This document shows positions 21,189 to 22,573 of a stretch of 22,573 bases of DNA, piece after piece. The stretch is from Bordetella parapertussis (GTDB taxonomy: Bacteria; Pseudomonadota; Gammaproteobacteria; Burkholderiales; Burkholderiaceae_B), in assembly GCA_945911685.1 (NCBI GenBank), contig CAMEAW010000039.1, positions 1 through 22,573 of the forward strand, given 5' to 3'. Position 1 is the first letter of the stretch. The number at the start of each line of letters is the position of its first letter. The notes beneath the pieces were generated by a model that made no database searches, was not told the DNA's origin, and saw nothing but the letters and a program-made list of their open reading frames with translations. The position numbers and the translations under genes are program-made.

Positions 21189-22573
21189 AAGATTTCAAGA
21201 GTCAATCCTATCGATTACGAATCGTGCCTTCTTGGATCAGTCCTGTTCCCGTTATGCGCAGGTTTGGCTACTTGTTTCAAATCTCACCCGCTGAAACAAG
21301 GGCAGCTAGACTCGGGGTTAGCAAAGCGCAATGTTTCAAATTTATCACTCTCTTGAACGAATATTTAAGGATAGTGGTTACGTGGGCGGCTTTCTCGGTT
21401 TTAGCTGCATGTCCCGCGGGGACAGTTGCTCAAGAACCCACTCGTATTGACCTTGAGATGGGTGCTTCGACTGTTCTAAAACTCAAAGGTGTTACGCGCA
21501 TCGCGGTCGGCAATAGTCAAATTGTTCAGGTCACAACCGTGAATCCCCGCGAGGTTCTTGTATTTGGTAAAACGCGCGGCTCAACGACAGTTGATATTTG
21601 GGTCTCTGAAAAAAATCGACGTACCTATCGCATTTTTGTGGCGCCTGAAGGCTTAAGCAGAGTGCAAGAAGAAATCACTCGTTTACTTAAAAATATCCCT
21701 CAAGCCCATAGCAGAATCGCTGGAGACAAACTGGTGATCGAGGGTGAAGACTTGAACGATGCCGATCAGTTACGCATTGCGACCCTTGCCAAACGCTATC
21801 CCGAGGTGATCGACTTTACGAGCCAGCTTGGTTGGGACAAAATGATTTTGCTCGATGTGCAGGTGCTAGAGTTACCAAGTTCGCGCATGCAAGAGTTAGG
21901 TGTACGTTGGGATCCAACTTCGCAAGGTGGGGTTCAGACGGGCTTGGCCTGGGAGGGTGGGTCAACTGGTCTGATGCAGCGTCCCGGTGAGACGGGCCTA
22001 GCAGTGCCTTTTCCAATGCCTCAAGCCGCAGGTTATCTAGGGTTAAACGCGTTGCTGTCCGCACGCTTGGCGGCTTTGTCAAAATCGGGCGAGGCAGTAG
22101 TATTGGCACAGCCCCAGCTTCTTGCGCGCAGTGGATCAACCGCAAGCTTTTTAGCGGGTGGCGAGGTGCCCTATGCCTCGATCGACAAAGACGGAAAATC
22201 CACCACAACGTTTAAAAAATATGGGGTTTCTCTCAACATTACCCCACACGCCGATCGCAATGCTGCGATTCGGTCGCGCATTGAAATCGAAGTCAGCTCG
22301 GTTGACACCACCATCACAGTACCCGGAGGCCCCGCGCTCAAAATTAGAAAAGCCTCGACCGAATTTAACGTGCGCTCTGGACAGACACTTGTATTGGGCG
22401 GTTTCATTTCGCGCGAGCGCTCGCGAGATCAAGATGGCTTGCCAGGCGTATCTGAGATTCCGATTTTAGGTGGATTATTTGGTGTCAAACGCGAACAAGA
22501 ACGCCATACCGAATTAGCTATTTTTGTAACACCAATGATCGTTGATCCCCGAGACCCGAGCTTGGCCGCACGC
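21185..22573 (+). CDS. cpaC: CpaC/RcpA secretin of the Tad pilus (3' end beyond window)
   Basis: From ATG 21185 the frame is open for 463 codons to the window edge. Order: an unusual 60-residue polar start; a hydrophobic segment (64-76) ending at a likely cleavage site after TVA (82); a pilus N-terminal domain (IDLEMGASTVLKLKGVTRIA, then VLVFGKTRGSTTVDIWV); a BON-like middle (VQEEITRLLKNIP...DKLVIEGEDL); and the secretin domain with VVLAQPQLLARSGSTASFLAGGEVPY, LVLGGFISRER, GLPGVSEIPILGGLFG and TELAIFVTPMIVDP. The protein forms the outer-membrane channel for the pilus. Starts at TTG 21353 or GTG 21374 would give a normal signal peptide, so the true start is uncertain despite the ATGA overlap. 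Only the C-terminal tail is missing. Confidence 0.92.
   Translation, partial: MKDFKSQSYRLRIVPSWISPVPVMRRFGYLFQISPAETRAARLGVSKAQCFKFITLLNEYLRIVVTWAAFSVLAACPAGTVAQEPTRIDLEMGASTVLKLKGVTRIAVGNSQIVQVTTVNPREVLVFGKTRGSTTVDIWVSEKNRRTYRIFVAPEGLSRVQEEITRLLKNIPQAHSRIAGDKLVIEGEDLNDADQLRIATLAKRYPEVIDFTSQLGWDKMILLDVQVLELPSSRMQELGVRWDPTSQGGVQTGLAWEGGSTGLMQRPGETGLAVPFPMPQAAGYLGLNALLSARLAALSKSGEAVVLAQPQLLARSGSTASFLAGGEVPYASIDKDGKSTTTFKKYGVSLNITPHADRNAAIRSRIEIEVSSVDTTITVPGGPALKIRKASTEFNVRSGQTLVLGGFISRERSRDQDGLPGVSEIPILGGLFGVKREQERHTELAIFVTPMIVDPRDPSLAAR

Overview
The window looks like chromosomal DNA of a betaproteobacterium, most likely Burkholderiales and possibly an Alcaligenaceae-like lineage. The evidence is gene content: a Bug/TctC-type periplasmic binding protein, a PPC/DUF296 protein, an HtrB/LpxL acyltransferase with the YLWGYNRYK ending, a KpsC capsule enzyme and a Tad/Flp pilus locus of the GQGMTEY pilin type. 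No rRNA, tRNA, CRISPR array, transposase or phage gene was seen.

Layout. (1) 1-3051, minus strand: a capsule/surface-glycan cluster transcribed PhyH dioxygenase -> glycosyltransferase -> kpsC (cut by the window edge), with abutting or overlapping genes. (2) 3052-3683: divergent intergenic DNA with a palindromic operator, then an orphan HigA/NadS-like antitoxin gene broken by one extra base. (3) 3680-4834: a fold-type III PLP enzyme (D-threonine / 3-hydroxyaspartate aldolase-like), with a degenerate 18-bp tandem repeat array upstream. (4) 4992-8079, minus: a tightly coupled operon of acyl-CoA dehydrogenase -> SDR -> aminoglycoside-phosphotransferase-like kinase, the gene set expected for 4-hydroxyacyl-CoA breakdown. 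(5) 8243-15444: accessory metabolism and transport. An MFS permease is divergent from a two-domain PPC/DUF296 protein. A minus-strand run of Bug receptor -> unusual SDR -> outer-membrane protein follows, with alternative hairpins before the last gene. A double-hotdog thioesterase-like protein diverges from the Bug gene, and an LpxL/HtrB acyltransferase converges on it. (6) 15608-16738: a second fold-type III PLP enzyme, D-serine-dehydratase-like, followed directly by a 22-bp tandem repeat array. (7) 16957-22573, plus: a Tad (Flp pilus) operon of pilin, TadG-like, TadE-like, an unrecognised exported protein, CpaB and CpaC (secretin, cut by the window edge), every junction overlapping by 4 nt.

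How the parts work together. The first block makes and modifies a lipid-anchored surface polysaccharide and the last builds an adhesive pilus, so the two ends concern the cell surface. The middle is a scavenging and catabolic region (acyl-CoA chemistry, hydroxy/amino acid lyases, solute capture). The DNA is very compact: all three convergent pairs overlap through reciprocal stop codons (TTAA or TTAG), and most same-strand neighbours overlap by ATGA or GTGA.

No wholly new system is certain. The best leads are the mutually exclusive hairpins ahead of the outer-membrane gene, the frameshifted orphan antitoxin with an intact operator, the dioxygenase carrying C-terminal YLxxNPDV-type repeats, the unknown gene inside the Tad operon, and two unrelated tandem repeat arrays at gene ends.
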